From positions 682,001 to 746,000 of the forward strand of contig JADKDD010000001.1 in NCBI GenBank assembly GCA_016718525.1: a stretch of DNA of 64,000 bases. Reading direction: 5' to 3'. The notes under the pieces are model-generated. The model was given only the letters and a program-made list of their open reading frames with translations, was not told the DNA's origin and searched no databases. How positions within the stretch are numbered: position 1 is the stretch's first letter; each line of letters starts with the position of its first letter. This DNA is from Rhodocyclaceae bacterium. GTDB taxonomy: Bacteria; Pseudomonadota; Gammaproteobacteria; Burkholderiales; Rhodocyclaceae. Shown piece by piece: positions 1-7,854 of this stretch. A program made the position numbers and the translations under genes.

Positions 1-983
1 TCCGCCATGCCATCCTTGCGTTCCCCAATGCGTACGATGACCTGGCGTGCTTTGTCTTCACTGACGACATATACCACTTCGCCGGCTGGCCGGCGAACGA
101 TACTCGATTCAGGCACGAGCAAGGCGTTTTGTCGAACGTCGATTTCGACGAAACCGGTGACGCTAGCTCCGGCGCGCCAGGCACTAGGATTGGGGAAATC
201 GACAACAGCCGTAATGGAACGGCTTCCAGCGCCAACCATGGGACGCAGTTCAGTGACTACTGTGCTCACTTTTTCGTCAGGCGCGATTGGGCTGACGAGT
301 GCGACTTTCATTCCCGCGCGTAGATGCCGTGCCACAGTCTCTGGAAATGGCAACTGCGCGCGCAGGTTACCGCCTTGCGCGATAAGAAACAGTGGCGTGC
401 CCTCTTTGACGTGATCACCGACCGATACTTTGCGCGATTCGACCGTACCCGTAATCGGGGCGAGCACAACAGCCTTGGCGAGACGATCACGCGCCATGAC
501 GAGCCGGGACTGCGCGGCTTCACCGGCGGCCTCTTGCGCGGCAAGTTGCGATGCGGATGCATCCAGCACGGCACGGGAAATGAAGTTGCGCGCGACAAGA
601 TCCTTGTTCCTTTCCAGAGTGCGGCGGTCCTGGGCGATTTGGGCGTCGAGACGCGCGACATCGGCAGTAGCTGCCCGCTCTTCCTGAGTCAGTTGTGTGG
701 TCTCCAGATGGGCGAGTGGGGTGCCTGCCTGCACCTTGTCACCGGCATCGTGAAGGATGGCGATGATGCGACCAGGCACTTCCGCGGACACCTCAGGAGT
801 TGCGCGCGATTCGACCCGCCCTACGGAGTCCAGCACCACCGGGACATCACGCCGCATCACCTGGGCAAGAGTTACTAGGGTGCCTTTCGTCTCGGCAGGC
901 GGCGGAACTGTTTTCTTGACGCAACCGAAAAGAAGTGTAGGAGCCACGATGATGAGTGCGAGGATAACGAAAGGCGTCTTCAT
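1..983 (-). CDS. RND efflux periplasmic adaptor (HlyD/AcrA family), 3' end cut by window
   Basis: Membrane-fusion subunit of a tripartite RND pump, linking an inner-membrane transporter to an outer-membrane channel. Reading leftward from ATG at 983 gives an open frame of about 327 codons that runs off the window without a stop. It starts MKTPFVILALIIVAPTLLFGC, a lipoprotein signal with a lipobox-like end. A lipoyl/barrel-sandwich half (VPGRIIAILHDAGDKVQAG) follows, then a coiled-coil hairpin rich in Ala, Arg and Gln, then the second half (VVLAPITGTVESRKVSVGDHV) and beta-barrel. The start overlaps the stop of the upstream tetR (ATGA), so the two are co-transcribed. The transporter gene should lie left of the window. 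Confidence 0.9.
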   Translation of the reverse strand, partial: MKTPFVILALIIVAPTLLFGCVKKTVPPPAETKGTLVTLAQVMRRDVPVVLDSVGRVESRATPEVSAEVPGRIIAILHDAGDKVQAGTPLAHLETTQLTQEERAATADVARLDAQIAQDRRTLERNKDLVARNFISRAVLDASASQLAAQEAAGEAAQSRLVMARDRLAKAVVLAPITGTVESRKVSVGDHVKEGTPLFLIAQGGNLRAQLPFPETVARHLRAGMKVALVSPIAPDEKVSTVVTELRPMVGAGSRSITAVVDFPNPSAWRAGASVTGFVEIDVRQNALLVPESSIVRRPAGEVVYVVSEDKARQVIVRIGERKDGMA

Positions 984-1585
984 TTTTGATCTCCGTCCGC
1001 AAACAGTTGGGCGAGTAGTGCCATGGCGTGTTTGGCAATGAATTTCGGCTGGTCGAGGGTCGTGTGCCATCCCGGCAGGAAACGACGCATGGGTGCGGTC
1101 TCCATGTGGTACATGACCAGCGCGCAGATGGATATAGCTACCATATGGGAATCATGTGCGGGGGCGATTTCCTTCGCGAGCGTCAGCAGTGCATCAAAGG
1201 GTTCGGCAAACACTTCCTCGGCGAGTAGTTTCAGTCGTGTCTCATTGCCATCAATGCGCTCACGCTGCAACAGCGCAAGAAAGTCGGGATCACGACCCAT
1301 GCCCTCGGCTAGGGTCTCGACGAATCGATTCAGTCGTTCCAGTGGCGTGCCGGGAATAGCGATCGCCTGCGTCAGCACCACCGACTTGTCCTTGAACGCA
1401 TAGGCCATGGCCGCGAGGTACAGGGCTTCCTTGTCAGCAAAGTGGTGGTACAAGGCCGCCGCCTGCATTTCAACTTCTGCCGCGATATCGCGCATCGATA
1501 CGCCGTGGAATCCCAAACGGGCAAAAAGCGGAATCGCCCGTTCCAGGATGTCTTCGCGTGTGCTGATTAACCCTTGCGTCACCAT
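980..1585 (-). CDS. TetR/AcrR family repressor of the adjacent efflux genes
   Basis: DNA-binding repressor of 201 aa. The N-terminal helix-turn-helix is plain (ILERAIPLFARLGFHGVSMRDIAAEV followed by ALYHHFADKEALY), and the C-terminal all-helical ligand domain has the usual family length. The stop overlaps the start of the adaptor gene by the ATGA arrangement, so regulator and pump share one transcript. A palindrome lies just upstream of the start and is the likely autoregulatory operator. Probable role: ligand-released repression of the efflux operon. The ligand cannot be inferred. Confidence 0.88.
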   Translation of the reverse strand: MVTQGLISTREDILERAIPLFARLGFHGVSMRDIAAEVEMQAAALYHHFADKEALYLAAMAYAFKDKSVVLTQAIAIPGTPLERLNRFVETLAEGMGRDPDFLALLQRERIDGNETRLKLLAEEVFAEPFDALLTLAKEIAPAHDSHMVAISICALVMYHMETAPMRRFLPGWHTTLDQPKFIAKHAMALLAQLFADGDQK

Positions 1586-1605
1586 TGGCTATGCACCCAA
1601 AGAAT

Positions 1606-1628
1606 AATGAACTTAACGAACGTTCATT
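1606..1628. promoter_or_regulatory. Palindromic operator upstream of the tetR-efflux operon
   Basis: The arms AATGAAC and GTTCATT lie 9 bases apart and enclose a perfect GAACGTTC at 1618-1625. Position, 21 bases upstream of the tetR start, and shape fit a TetR-family operator that autoregulates the operon. Confidence 0.65.
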
Positions 1629-1682
1629 AAACATCGATTCACGTCATTGCGCAACAGCTGTCTTGACCGATGCTGAACAGAG

Positions 1683-2280
1683 CCCATTCTCGGCCCGTCG
1701 CTCGGCGGATGGCTCACCGAGTATTACAACTGGCGCTGGGTGTTCTACATCAACCTGCCATTCGGCCAGTTCGCATTGTCCGGCCTAGCCATTTTTGTAC
1801 GTGAAACACCGATTTGACCACGAACGACGGTTTGATCTGCTCGGCTTCTGCCCTGCTGAGCATCGGCATCGGCGCCCTGCAGATGATGCTGGATCGCGGC
1901 GAGTCACTCGACTGATTCGCCAATCCGGAAGTGGTCATCGAAGGGGCGCTCGCCGGCGTCGCGCTTTATCTCTTCATCGCGCACATCTTTACCCACGAGC
2001 ACCCGTATGTCGAACCGACCATGTTCAAGGATCGCAATTTCACGGTCGGCCTGTCTCTTTTCTTTATCGTCGGCATCTTTCTGCTCGCGACGATGGCCTT
2101 GCTGTCGCCCCTCATGCAGCCCCCCCATGGGCTACCTGGTAATCGACATCGGATTTCTGTTGGCCCCGCGCGGCGTTGGCACCATATTTGCCATGATCGC
2201 TGTCGGCAAACTTTCCGGCAAGGTGGACGAGCGCTCCATGATTGTCCTCGGACTATTGATGATGAGTTATTCCCTCTGGC
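1683..2280 (+). pseudogene. EmrB/QacA-type (DHA2) MFS transporter remnant
   Basis: Several frames together read as the middle of a 14-TM drug exporter. The first piece has motif C ([15 protein letters not shown] then [13 protein letters not shown]) and ends at an in-frame TGA near 1815. The second piece is GLICSASALLSIGIGALQMM and onward, with TGA where Trp is expected, then FANPEVVIEGALAGVALYLF. After a run of C near 2123 the frame changes and continues GYLVIDIGFLLAPRGVGTIF. The N-terminus and C-terminal third are absent. This is a decayed fragment, not a gene. It sits divergent from the tetR-adaptor operon, so it may once have belonged to the same efflux locus. Confidence 0.8.
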
Positions 2281-2440
2281 CTTGTGGCTGGGGCATGAAA
2301 GCGCCACCACTGCGCATCGCTACGTCGAGGCCGATCTCGCAATGAAGGAAAAAGCTCTCGCACGATTGGAGGCACCCGACACTACCATCCGTCGATTCAA
2401 GGCTCACGACTCGCTCATGCTCTTTCTTCAGACGCTGTAA
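2272..2440 (+). pseudogene. C-terminal remnant of a tyrosine recombinase
   Basis: The frame reads LALWLGHESATTAHRYVEADL, then MKEKALARL, to a TAA at 2438-2440. This is the last part of a phage-type integrase: LGHE carries the late catalytic His, and the Tyr of HRYVEADL is the nucleophile. The catalytic Arg, Lys and HxxR portions are missing. It is fused directly onto the end of the transporter remnant, which marks a recombination junction at about 2272-2282. Confidence 0.7.
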
Positions 2441-2498
2441 CATGCAAACCAGCGCCGCGTCCAACAACAACCGCAGGCGCAGCGATTCCATAGGTCAG

Positions 2499-2521
2499 TG
2501 CACATAGTTTCAAACTGTGCA
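2499..2521. repeat. Near-perfect 23-bp inverted repeat next to the integrase remnant
   Basis: TGCACATAGTTT and AAACTGTGCA form an inverted repeat around a single central C, with one extra T in the left arm. It begins 58 bases after the stop of the integrase remnant. It may be the old recombination site of that integrase or half of one. Only the symmetry is seen; the function is inference. Confidence 0.45.
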
Positions 2522-3190
2522 TAGGGGTCGGGTGGAGACAGCCGACTTTAGGTTACCTGCCATTCAGATTTTCGGGGGTGCCAAATTTTGGTACCGAAAA
2601 ATCTACGGCGGCTTTGGGAGGAGGAGCAGTCACCCAACCCAGCGATCCTCGTTAGCGAAATTGGCAAGAAAAGCTCGCGGCGTCGAAAAATACCTACGAC
2701 CGCAAACGCGGCAGACCCGCCGTAGAGTTGTGGAATTCCATTGTCTAGTGGAGGCAATCGTAATGATACGATTATTTGAAAATAGCCATTGAATTCCCGA
2801 TCCCGATAGTGTTGTGCGAATGGCAGAAATGGCCGATCAGCTGGAATAGAAGAAATAGAAGGGTACGATGTTCAACTGTGACCGGAGGGGCGGTCTGGGG
2901 GAAATATTGGGCCGACATAAGGCTTCATACACCTCTGCCACGAATCAACAGTTAGAACCCTCAACTGGGCTTCATGCCTGGATTGATAGATGTGATTTTT
3001 AATTGCTCAAAATGCAGCATGTCGAATTCATGATAAGTACCATTATCAAGAATGCGATTTTTCTGCGATAACTTTGCCTATGCAGAAACGGTCCTGTAGA
3101 TCAGCTTATAGATCAACGCCTTGAGCGGTTTGTGTCGGTAGGCTTGCTTGTAAACCCGGTATCGCGTTTTATACTGAGAATTTCCAACGC
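2522..3190. other. Intergenic, no gene recognised
   Basis: About 670 bases with only short unconvincing open frames. One small feature stands out: TTTCTGC at 3060-3066 and GCAGAAA at 3082-3088 form an inverted pair 15 bases apart, similar in shape to a recombinase core site or a weak hairpin. Nothing else could be assigned. Confidence 0.5.
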
Positions 3191-3366
3191 TGTCGTCATG
3201 CAGTCGATTGCTAGAGCACCATCATTTACAGATGCGATTTCAGCCTGCCGCCAGCCGACTGCTAGTCGACTTGGATTGTGCGTGAGAGACGCCTTGTCGA
3301 CCGCTAGTCGTCACTCCTGCGCACCATGTTCGTTGGACGGCCGGATTGTCGACTGCCTGTCGACCG
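3191..3366. repeat. Cluster of GTCGAC/GCTAG dyad repeats, left flank of integrase-par module
   Basis: At least four imperfect copies of a short dyad motif lie here: TGCTAGAGCAC (3209-3219), CCGACTGCTAGTCGAC (3255-3270), GTCGACCGCTAGTCG (3296-3310) and GTCGACTGCCTGTCGAC (3348-3364). GTCGAC occurs four times in 100 bases. Related copies lie on the other side of the integrase-parR-parM genes (6717-6848), including an identical TGCTAGAGCAC. Likely a centromere-like (parC) or regulator-binding array, possibly a recombination accessory site. The last copy enters the 3' end of the WGR gene. Confidence 0.6.
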
Positions 3367-3571
3367 ATACGTAGCCACGGCGCAACCTGGTCTTCTGGAT
3401 ACGCTGAAACTCACGCATCGCTGAATCTTGGTCAACGAACACCTGGCGCTTGGTCCCTCCGCGACGGTTCATCAATCCCCACCATTGGCGATACAGGATG
3501 AAGGCGCCAAAGAGGTCTTGATCCAGCGCTAGGGCATAGCCTCGCCTGTTCGTTTTGAACTCAATCCGCAC
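3311..3571 (-). CDS. WGR-domain protein, 86 aa
   Basis: Small protein made almost entirely of one WGR domain, a nucleic-acid-associated module also found in PARPs and MolR-like bacterial proteins. Visible elements are the beta-strand run LDQDLFGAFILYRQWWGLMNRRGG, with the WG core as WWG, and the C-terminal segment AMREFQRIQKTRLRRGYV. The start overlaps the 3' end of the integrase gene by 11 bases, so it is translationally linked to it. Exact role unknown; WGR genes often accompany integrases and plasmid maintenance genes. Confidence 0.7.
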   Translation of the reverse strand: MRIEFKTNRRGYALALDQDLFGAFILYRQWWGLMNRRGGTKRQVFVDQDSAMREFQRIQKTRLRRGYVSVDRQSTIRPSNEHGAQE

Positions 3572-5462
3572 GGTTCTCCTCCAGGTCGGTTACCTCCAGC
3601 CATAGGCGTTCTGCATCCGATTCGGTGTAGATGCTGGTCGTGGCTACGCTTGCATGGCCAAGAAGTTTTTGAATCAGATTGACCGGTACCCCCGACGATC
3701 CCATATGACTGCCGCAGGTATGCCGGAGCCAATGCACCGATGCGCGCTCAAACGCAGTTGCATCGTGCTTTTTTCCTAGAGAGTGAAGAGAGAGTGCGGC
3801 ATCTTGGAAGAATCCCCGAAGAGCCTTGTAAAGCCCGCTGGAAGAGATGGGATCGATGCCATTGATCCTGGCAAGCAGTGGTGTATCGGATGGGTTCGCA
3901 AGTGGATCGGGATCTAGCTTGCGATGCTCCAGGTAGTTACTCAACAGTGCCAAGATTCGTTCAGAAATGGGAACAGCCCGCCACTTGGCTCCCTTGCCAA
4001 GTACCTTGAGCATCCAACGAACGTTGGTTCCGTCCCGGACAGGCATGGTGTAGAGGCGACCAAGTTTTGCATCCACCAGCTCAGACAATCTCAATCCTGT
4101 GGCGTGAGCAAAGGGGAGAGCAATCTGAAGGCGCTTTGTGTGATCGGATGGATCCATCGACGCGAGATGCCCCATGAGAAATTCCCATTGACCCGATGAA
4201 AACACACGCGTCAGTTCAATATCGTCAGGAATTTCGTTTCTCATGGCAAGTGTCTTACCGACACCATCCCAAGGGTTGAACGCGCAATACTGAACACGCA
4301 CAAGCCATTCAAAGAGCCCGCCTACGATCGTGATCGAATGCTTGACGCTGGAGGCGGATAGGGCTCCATCAAATGGCCGCCAGTCCGGACTGAATCGCTG
4401 CGTATTCCGTGGGGCGATCCATGCAGACTGATCAATATTGAAATTCCACTCGTTCGAGTCAGCGCAGCCAAGTAGGGAAAGCCAGTCCCGGTATCTGGTG
4501 CAATCATCGACGGTCAAATCTGATAGCGCCTTGCCTCGCTCGATGATCGCCCATAGCAACATCCGTTCAGCTTCCTTGCGATAGGCGCGCTGTGTGTTCG
4601 TGTTTCCGGACTTGGTGGCTAGCCAAGCTTGAATTGCCTGATGATCATTGAGGGCGTTGATTCGCGGAGTCCCGGGCCAGCGATTGGACCCAGTTGCTCC
4701 ATCGATATCGTCTGGAACCGCCAGTGCCTCGATCGGAACAATCGCCGTCAGTGTGATGCGTTGTCCTAAGAGAGCAGGCATGGCCAAGGTTCTGAGCGGC
4801 GATAGCGTATGTTCAGGGAGTGATCCCAGAGCCGATTCGTAACCTCGAAGCCACTGGATGATTCTTGAGGCGCCTTTCTCGCCCAGCTTCGGAACCGTTA
4901 TCCACCATCGATATCCCTTGCGCCGGATTCGATCCAGCAGGGCGCCGATGCTCGGTATATCCGCGAGAATCAGCCGATTGGCGACAACTTCGTCAAACCA
5001 AGCCGAGACAAGATCCTCCGGTACCGGATCCGTTGCGAGCAATTGTTCGACCCATACCAAGGTTTCGATCTGTCGGCCGATGAGCTTTTGCCGCTGCCGT
5101 GATTTCTTGTCAGCGGCCTGTGGGTATGACTCCAGAAAGAGACGAATCAACTCGTCCTCGCTGTAGAACCCACTGGGATCTCGATCAGCCTGAAAATCTT
5201 CCAGGGTCGGAATTTCAACGTGGCGAGTTGTTTCGGCAGTCGATAGCGACAGGCGCAGCAACCTGGCTTCACCATGCTTGCCATTACGAAGCGCGGCTTG
5301 TCGTATCGTGTCCCGAATCCAAGTGAGCGTTGTCTTTGCAATCCGCAGATCAACACCGGTCTCGAGGTAGCGATCGGCCAGCGTCTTGAGTGAGACGCCT
5401 TGCAACCACCCTCGATATAGCGCGAGGTGATGCCGGCCAATTTTTCGCCCCTGTACGGCCAT
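3561..5462 (-). CDS. Large tyrosine site-specific recombinase (phage integrase family)
   Basis: 633-aa recombinase, longer than a typical integrase (300-400 aa) because of an N-terminal extension of about 270 aa (starting GRKIGRHHLALYRGWLQG), as in long plasmid and ICE integrases. A SAM-like core-binding domain (IQAWLATKSGNTNTQRAYRK) follows. Catalytic residues are Arg in ATGLRLSEL, HxxR in HWLRH, His in LLGHAS and Tyr in SIYTES, all near the C-terminus. It lies 3 bases downstream of the parR-like gene and upstream of the WGR gene, apparently one minus-strand operon with parM. It may resolve multimers or integrate the element. No tRNA or att core was identified. Confidence 0.88.
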   Translation of the reverse strand: MAVQGRKIGRHHLALYRGWLQGVSLKTLADRYLETGVDLRIAKTTLTWIRDTIRQAALRNGKHGEARLLRLSLSTAETTRHVEIPTLEDFQADRDPSGFYSEDELIRLFLESYPQAADKKSRQRQKLIGRQIETLVWVEQLLATDPVPEDLVSAWFDEVVANRLILADIPSIGALLDRIRRKGYRWWITVPKLGEKGASRIIQWLRGYESALGSLPEHTLSPLRTLAMPALLGQRITLTAIVPIEALAVPDDIDGATGSNRWPGTPRINALNDHQAIQAWLATKSGNTNTQRAYRKEAERMLLWAIIERGKALSDLTVDDCTRYRDWLSLLGCADSNEWNFNIDQSAWIAPRNTQRFSPDWRPFDGALSASSVKHSITIVGGLFEWLVRVQYCAFNPWDGVGKTLAMRNEIPDDIELTRVFSSGQWEFLMGHLASMDPSDHTKRLQIALPFAHATGLRLSELVDAKLGRLYTMPVRDGTNVRWMLKVLGKGAKWRAVPISERILALLSNYLEHRKLDPDPLANPSDTPLLARINGIDPISSSGLYKALRGFFQDAALSLHSLGKKHDATAFERASVHWLRHTCGSHMGSSGVPVNLIQKLLGHASVATTSIYTESDAERLWLEVTDLEENRAD

Positions 5463-5465
5463 GAC

Positions 5466-5732
5466 TTACAAGCCACCTCCAAGGCGCTTGGCGATGGCCT
5501 GCGCCTTTGCTACTGATGAGTCACTATCTTGATTCGATGGTTGAGATGGATCACCGCTTTTCTCGTGGGCCGTTTGATAAAGCGAGTTCTTGCCCCCTGT
5601 CATTGCGGCGACACCAATGGTTGCCAGAGCACGGACACGCTCTGCTCGGAGGCGGGAAGGGATAGTCGTTAAGGCCGCATAGAGTTCCGGACTCCCTTCT
5701 GTCACGCTGAGCAGAATCCGGATCGACTTCAC
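5466..5732 (-). CDS. ParR/StbB-like partition adaptor, 88 aa (inferred)
   Basis: Small basic protein (MKSIRILLSVTEGSPELYAAL, then PSRLRAERVRALATIGVAA) followed by a low-complexity Ser/Gln-rich tail. The N-terminal beta-strand plus helices resemble ribbon-helix-helix DNA-binding adaptors that pair centromere DNA with an actin-like motor. The main evidence is context: its ATG overlaps the parM stop by 4 bases, the order seen in ParMRC and StbAB modules. Similarity alone is weak. Confidence 0.55.
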   Translation of the reverse strand: MKSIRILLSVTEGSPELYAALTTIPSRLRAERVRALATIGVAAMTGGKNSLYQTAHEKSGDPSQPSNQDSDSSVAKAQAIAKRLGGGL

Positions 5733-6703
5733 AGTGATGCACCCATAAACCAGAAACCTCGAGCATTTGAGAAAACAGGATCCTTTGTGGTGGCCACAGA
5801 TAGCTGAGGAAAGGCCGCACCAAGAGCATCCTGAAAGAACGTGGCACCACCACCAACCAGAAGCACCCGGTCGACGGACTCGCTTTCCTTGCGCAGTGAT
5901 TTCTGAATTGATTCGACAACAACGGGGGCGACCTTTCTGGAGGCCTGATCGAGGTAAGGTGAAAGCTCGACACGTTGGCCTAGTACCAGGACATCAGACT
6001 TGCCGCTGCGGATGGCGTTCTCCAGTTTTTCCGTGCTGACGTTGGAGCCATAGTCCTTGGCGATCAGGCGGGAGGCCTCCTCCAGGACGACTGACGAGGC
6101 TTCAAGACTGGTCCCTGAGGATTGCCGATGAAGATCTGACTCCGCAATCACTACCCAATCAACAGAGAAGAACCCTGGGTCAATCACAAGTACCCGAGCA
6201 TCCTCAACGTCGGCGTTACCGCCTGCAATGAAGTCAAGGAAACCGCCAACCGGTTGGGGAATCACTTTGACGGCCTCAACCGTCACTGACCGTTTGGGCG
6301 TGACTTGATGACTTCCTTTCATCTTTTCTGCTATGACATTCCGCCTTCCCTCATCAAGGTACTGGGTGACCGGTAGACCAGTAACCAAAATGTCGATGTG
6401 ATCCATCTCGGAAAGCAACAAACCGGCGTGAAACAGTGCCTGATAGGACGCGCTGGAGGGGTAGTCAGCATGTAGCGAGCGGCTCCAAAGTTCCGCCCTG
6501 TCCGGTGCTACGCCGGCTATGAAAGGTTCCCCATTGACCTGGACGTGGAGAAAGTCATCCTGAGCCTTGCCGTCGAATCTCGAACTGAAGCGATCAGTGG
6601 GGGCGGCGCCTGCCGGACGAAGCAAGGTTGTTGGGGTCGCGCCTTTTTTTCCATAGGCGAGCTTTAGATTGGAATACCCGATGTCAATGCCAAGAATGTT
6701 CAA
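5729..6703 (-). CDS. parM: ParM/StbA-like actin-family plasmid segregation ATPase
   Basis: Actin-like motor that pushes plasmid copies apart. Phosphate-1 loop GIDIGYSNLKLAYG lies at the N-terminus, phosphate-2 is LVIDPGFFSVDWVV, and the adenosine loop is VLLVGGGATFF. Length, about 324 aa, matches ParM. I place the start at the TTG at 6701-6703: a GGAGG lies 6 bases upstream and translation then begins directly with the first beta-strand (MNILGIDIG). The longer ATG start at 6748 would add 15 unrelated residues. Repeats upstream (6717-6848) may be the parC/operator. Confidence 0.85.
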   Translation of the reverse strand: MNILGIDIGYSNLKLAYGKKGATPTTLLRPAGAAPTDRFSSRFDGKAQDDFLHVQVNGEPFIAGVAPDRAELWSRSLHADYPSSASYQALFHAGLLLSEMDHIDILVTGLPVTQYLDEGRRNVIAEKMKGSHQVTPKRSVTVEAVKVIPQPVGGFLDFIAGGNADVEDARVLVIDPGFFSVDWVVIAESDLHRQSSGTSLEASSVVLEEASRLIAKDYGSNVSTEKLENAIRSGKSDVLVLGQRVELSPYLDQASRKVAPVVVESIQKSLRKESESVDRVLLVGGGATFFQDALGAAFPQLSVATTKDPVFSNARGFWFMGASL

Positions 6704-6716
6704 GTCGACCTCCAGT

Positions 6717-6848
6717 GAACTGCTAGAGCACAAAGTCTCAATCGCCACGAATGTGTGGCGGCACAGTGCACTCCTAGTCGACCTTCAGAGAACAACTGCT
6801 CAGATATCTGGCTTCCGAATCCTGCTTGCCGACCGCTAGTGCACCGTT
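6717..6848. repeat. Dyad repeats upstream of parM (right flank, parC-like)
   Basis: Three related copies: TGCTAGAGCAC at 6721-6731 (identical to 3209-3219), TCCTAGTCGAC at 6772-6783, and GCCGACCGCTAGTGCAC ending near 6844, sharing GACCGCTAGT with 3299-3308. Placed directly upstream of parM, they are the best candidate for a partition centromere and autoregulatory operator. Confidence 0.6.
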
Positions 6849-6885
6849 AGGAAACATAGCAATTGCAATTCTCAAATCGAGTGCG

Positions 6886-6943
6886 AAAAGCGCACAAACT
6901 GTGCGCTTTTGACTCTCAGTATCGGCATCGTCTTTGATAGTGT
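6886..6943 (+). promoter_or_regulatory. FlhDC-type activator box and promoter, mobI/oriT region (box a)
   Basis: The perfect dyad AAAAGCGCACA (6886-6896) and TGTGCGCTTTT (6900-6910) is one of six copies of AAATGCGC-N9-GCGCTTTT in the window. As in every copy, a -10-like hexamer (TAGTGT, 6938-6943) follows exactly 27 bases after the dyad and no -35 is evident. Transcription would run rightward toward the MobI-like gene with a start near 6950. Confidence 0.7.
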
Positions 6944-7295
6944 GGTGAGCAGCTATGTCTCTTCTCAGCTGCGGTTCTCATTCCATGAAGACTCTTTGTG
7001 ACCTCAAACCAGGCATCGATTTCGCTTCCAAGGAAATGAAGTCCAACGGGTGCAAATGCACCCCGGAAAGCTCCTATGAATGCGCTGATCGTTGGTGTGG
7101 CCACAAGCAGATATGGGCGAATCTGTGCCCAAATCGCTAGGAAAGCTGGCGAGTGATGAGGACCAATGCAGGAGGAGCAAGCAGAGGGTGGATTGCTCCT
7201 ATGAGTACGTCGGCTACCTGTTCAATTCGACGAAAGACGAAATCTACTGGTGCAATCTGGCCACAGATTGCACCATGTAAAAGGAGCTAATAGAG
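6944..7295 (+). other. Untranslated leader upstream of mobI; candidate oriT region
   Basis: About 350 bases between the activator box and the MobI-like gene. A 61-codon frame (6955-7140) starts 5 bases after the predicted transcription start, but its composition gives no recognisable protein. In SXT/R391 and IncC elements oriT lies immediately upstream of mobI, so by synteny this is the best oriT candidate. I did not see a decisive nic motif or inverted repeat. Confidence 0.4.
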
Positions 7296-7775
7296 ATGTT
7301 GGACAAACCTATTGAGCCATGCTGCCATGATGAAGTGATTGATCTACTCCAACGACGAATCGAACTTCTGCAAGGCAGGGGGGAACGAATCGTCGATAGT
7401 TACTGGGAGTACGTTTACATGATGGAAAAGAAGCTTCCTGGATGGGAAAGCAAAAGCAGGCTTCAAATCCGTTGTACCCAAACAGGTAATTCAATCCGGG
7501 CGGATTGGTGCGAGGTTAAATGGTATGGATCGTCATCCAAAGGCGGTAGAACGTCAGTCAGACGACAGATCATCAAGCCTAAAAATTCCTATGGCTACAC
7601 CCTGTCAAAATTGCAAACCCTTTCGCCTGACTGGGCTAAAGACATCGTGGGGAAAACCGAGACGGAGTTAGCAGAAATTAGGAGAGAAGCAAGCCATCTG
7701 GTTAAGGCCATTATCTACATCAAGCATGCAAGGACTGCCTCAAATCTAGGCGATAAAGTTCTCGAGACTGTTTAG
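7296..7775 (+). CDS. mobI: MobI-like conjugative transfer accessory protein, 159 aa
   Basis: In SXT/IncC elements MobI is needed with TraI at oriT. The pattern here matches as I remember that family: an N-terminal helix with YWEYVYMMEKKLPGW, a beta-rich middle of the form LQIR...ADWCEVKWYG, a basic stretch (RRQIIKPKNSYGYTLSKLQ), and a C-terminal helix ending ELAEIRREASHLVKAI. The start has an AAGGAG about 10 bases upstream. Context supports the call: it follows activator box a and precedes replication and traD genes. Assignment is by remembered pattern, not a search. Confidence 0.6.
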   Translation: MLDKPIEPCCHDEVIDLLQRRIELLQGRGERIVDSYWEYVYMMEKKLPGWESKSRLQIRCTQTGNSIRADWCEVKWYGSSSKGGRTSVRRQIIKPKNSYGYTLSKLQTLSPDWAKDIVGKTETELAEIRREASHLVKAIIYIKHARTASNLGDKVLETV

Positions 7776-7854
7776 ACGCTTTAAGCACGGTAGCTCATAT
7801 GGTGAGCTAGTGAAAGATGAGAATATGCTTTTTGTGATTGAAATGTGAGACATC

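Noticed and set aside
3060..3088. TTTCTGC/GCAGAAA pair as a recombination (dif-like) site
   Set aside because: Arms of 7 bp with a 15-bp gap are not diagnostic and no second copy was found.
6955..7140. 61-codon frame at the predicted transcript 5' end
   Set aside because: Attractive by position, but no protein family and Cys-rich random composition; kept only as part of the oriT leader.
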